This document shows, piece after piece, positions 62,643 to 64,000 of a stretch of 64,000 nucleotides of DNA. The position numbers were made by a program, and so were the translations under genes. Numbering within the stretch: the stretch's first letter is position 1; every line of letters starts with the position of its first letter. A model generated the notes under the pieces. It was not told the DNA's origin. It was given only the letters and a program-made list of their open reading frames with translations, and did not search any database. Source of the stretch: Streptomyces parvulus (GTDB lineage Bacteria; Actinomycetota; Actinomycetes; Streptomycetales; Streptomycetaceae); NCBI RefSeq assembly GCF_014648855.1, contig NZ_BMRX01000003.1:124001-188000 (forward strand), written 5' to 3'.

Positions 62643-63854
62643 GTGCCGCCAATAAACAAAACCCGCTCGCACAGCGCCGTGCCGGGCTCCCGCGACGATC
62701 TCACCCGCCTCCGCATCGCCCTGACCGCCTTCTTCGCCCTGGACGGCTTCGTCTTCGCCGGCTGGGTGGTCCGAATCCCCGCCATCAAGGAGCAGACCGG
62801 CGCCTCCGCCAGCGCCCTCGGGCTGGCCCTGCTCGGCGTCTCGGCCGGTGCCGTCGTCACCATGACGCTCACGGGACGGCTGGTCCGCCGCTACGGCAGC
62901 CATCCCGTCACCGTCGCCTGCGCGGTCCTGCTCTGCCTCAGCATCGCGCTGCCCCCGCTCACCCACTCGGCGCTCGCCCTGGGCGCCGTCCTGCTGGTGT
63001 TCGGCAGCGCGTACGGCGGGATCAACGTCGCCTTCAACAGCGCCGCCGTCGACCTGGTGGCCGTGCTACGGCGGCCGATCATGCCGAGCTTCCACGCGGC
63101 GTTCAGCCTCGGCGGCATGGTCGGCGCCGGACTGGGCGGACTGGTCGCCGGGTCGCTGTCCCCCACGCGGCACCTGTTCGGGCTCACCCTGATCGGGCTG
63201 CTCGTGACCCTCGTCGCGGGCCGCGCCCTGCTCCGGTGCGAGCCGGCCGCGCCGCCGGACCGCCCGGCCGCCGGGGACGACGGCTCCCCGCGCCGCCCGG
63301 ACCGCCGTACCCGCCGCCTCGTGATCACCTTCGGCCTGATCGCCCTGTGCACCGCGTACGGCGAGGGAGCCATGGCCGACTGGGGGGCGCTCCACCTGGA
63401 GCAGGACCTGGACGCCTCGCCGGGTCTGGCCGCGGCCGGCTACTCCTGCTTCGCGCTCGCGATGACCGTCGGCCGACTGACGGGGACCACGCTGCTGGAG
63501 CGGCTGGGCCGGACCACCACGGTGGTGGCGGGCGGCACCACCGCCGTGGCCGGCATGCTCATCGGCGCGCTCGCCCCGTCGGTGTGGGCGGCGCTGTTCG
63601 GCTTCGCGATCACCGGACTCGGACTCGCCAACATCTTCCCGGTCGCCGTCGAGCGGGCCGGCGCCCTGGGCGGGCCGAGCGGGGTCGCGACCGCGTCCAC
63701 GCTGGGTTACGGCGGCATGCTGCTCGGGCCGCCCGCGATCGGTTTCATGGCGGACTGGTTCTCGCTGTCGGCCGCGCTCACCAGCGTGGCGGCGCTCGCG
63801 GCCGTGGCGGTGCTAGTCGCCGTCGCCACCCGGCGGGCCGCGGCGGCGGGCTGA
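62643..63854 (+). CDS. MFS transporter
   Basis: The 403-aa protein has twelve TM helices; 'FALDGFVFAGWVVRIPAIKEQ' and 'GRLVRRYG' identify MFS members of the YbjJ/FucP-like group. Substrate unknown. Leaderless GTG start. It converges on the partial MarR gene at the right edge. Confidence 0.85.
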   Translation: MPPINKTRSHSAVPGSRDDLTRLRIALTAFFALDGFVFAGWVVRIPAIKEQTGASASALGLALLGVSAGAVVTMTLTGRLVRRYGSHPVTVACAVLLCLSIALPPLTHSALALGAVLLVFGSAYGGINVAFNSAAVDLVAVLRRPIMPSFHAAFSLGGMVGAGLGGLVAGSLSPTRHLFGLTLIGLLVTLVAGRALLRCEPAAPPDRPAAGDDGSPRRPDRRTRRLVITFGLIALCTAYGEGAMADWGALHLEQDLDASPGLAAAGYSCFALAMTVGRLTGTTLLERLGRTTTVVAGGTTAVAGMLIGALAPSVWAALFGFAITGLGLANIFPVAVERAGALGGPSGVATASTLGYGGMLLGPPAIGFMADWFSLSAALTSVAALAAVAVLVAVATRRAAAAG

Positions 63855-63876
63855 TCCGCGCGGTCCCCAGGGAGGG

Positions 63877-64000
63877 TCAGCGCGCCAGCATCCGGTTCAG
63901 CACCGCCCGTTGCACCGGGAGCGCCTCGCCGTACCGGGCGCGTCCCTCCGGGGTGAGGGCCACGCGTACGCCGCGCCGGTCCTCCGGGCACAGCGAGCGT
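63877..64000 (-). CDS. MarR-family regulator, C-terminal fragment (cut by window edge)
   Basis: The minus strand encodes a frame entering from the right edge and ending at TGA (63877-63879). Its last 40 residues contain 'CPEDRRGVRVALTPEGRA', the wing and following helix of MarR proteins ('DRRGxxVxLTxxGRA'). The N-terminal part lies outside the window. Confidence 0.7.
   Translation of the reverse strand, partial: RSLCPEDRRGVRVALTPEGRARYGEALPVQRAVLNRMLAR

Noticed and set aside
1..64000. tRNA, rRNA, riboswitch, integrase or att site
   Set aside because: None found on reading both strands; nothing to support a prophage or integrative element.

Overview
The window reads as chromosomal DNA from a Streptomyces-like actinomycete. 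Support comes from the very high G+C with G/C-biased third codon positions, frequent GTG starts, several short gene families that I know mainly from Streptomyces (proteins resembling DUF6207, DUF6643, DUF4865 and Rv1733c), secreted NlpC/P60-DUF2690 and lamin-tail proteins, TerD proteins, and leaderless transcripts. I see no tRNA, rRNA, CRISPR array, integrase, phage structural gene or intact transposase. One 200-bp MITE-like element is present. Both window edges cut genes: a DUF1800 protein on the left and a MarR-type regulator on the right.

Layout. 0-2.5 kb: partial DUF1800 gene divergent from a secreted PHB-depolymerase-like esterase. 2.6-5.9 kb: an operon that can be read as L-carnitine to glycine betaine (dual-HTH regulator, beta-keto-acid cleavage enzyme, 3-hydroxyacyl/carnitine dehydrogenase, hotdog thioesterase). 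6-8.6 kb: XRE regulator divergent from a zinc alcohol dehydrogenase and a cupin, with a 27-bp palindrome between them. 8.7-12.5 kb: MMPL transporter, APH-family kinase, small acidic protein. 12.7-15.3 kb: secreted serine hydrolase, STAS-like protein, very short protein, secreted LTD protein. 15.8-20.5 kb: a cell-wall-flavoured island with a small DUF6207 protein, a P-loop kinase fused to a VanX-type D-Ala-D-Ala dipeptidase, a secreted NlpC/P60-DUF2690 protein, a secreted SH3-like protein and a LysR regulator. 20.5-23.5 kb: HTH-NB-ARC-TPR STAND ATPase divergent from a secreted crystallin-like protein. 23.7-31.7 kb: MFS transporter convergent with a minus-strand run (MurI-like, membrane protein, Lnt, Nudix, 3-hydroxybutyrate dehydrogenase, GAF-PucR regulator). 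31.8-43.4 kb: HpnB-like glycosyltransferase, double-TerD protein, DUF6643 protein, MOSC protein, Rv1733c-type protein, a beta-helix/AAA+ fusion, a membrane protein that looks like an alpha/beta hydrolase split by a membrane domain, DeoR regulator, SRPBCC protein, then the MITE. 43.6-48.9 kb: Cds1-like PLP enzyme, anti-sigma-type ATPase, SHOCT protein, TetR/DUF4865/tautomerase/VOC set. 49-54.8 kb: ROK regulator, AlkB, RlmG, and an Aga-type amino-sugar cluster (aldolase, SIS isomerase, divergent DeoR). 54.8-59.3 kb: copper locus (secreted His-rich protein divergent from CopA, with a CsoR-like box inside each promoter) and a PAP2 phosphatase. 59.4-64 kb: Dps, membrane protein, cysteine-desulfurase-like enzyme, leaderless MFS gene, partial MarR.

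Working together. The clearest functional units are the carnitine operon, the copper-responsive divergent pair and the Aga-type amino-sugar pair. The least described proteins are the kinase-VanX fusion (with its neighbouring wall-active secreted proteins), the beta-helix/AAA+ fusion and the split membrane hydrolase; these are where I would look for new biology. Functions are assigned from motifs and context only. No database search was possible.
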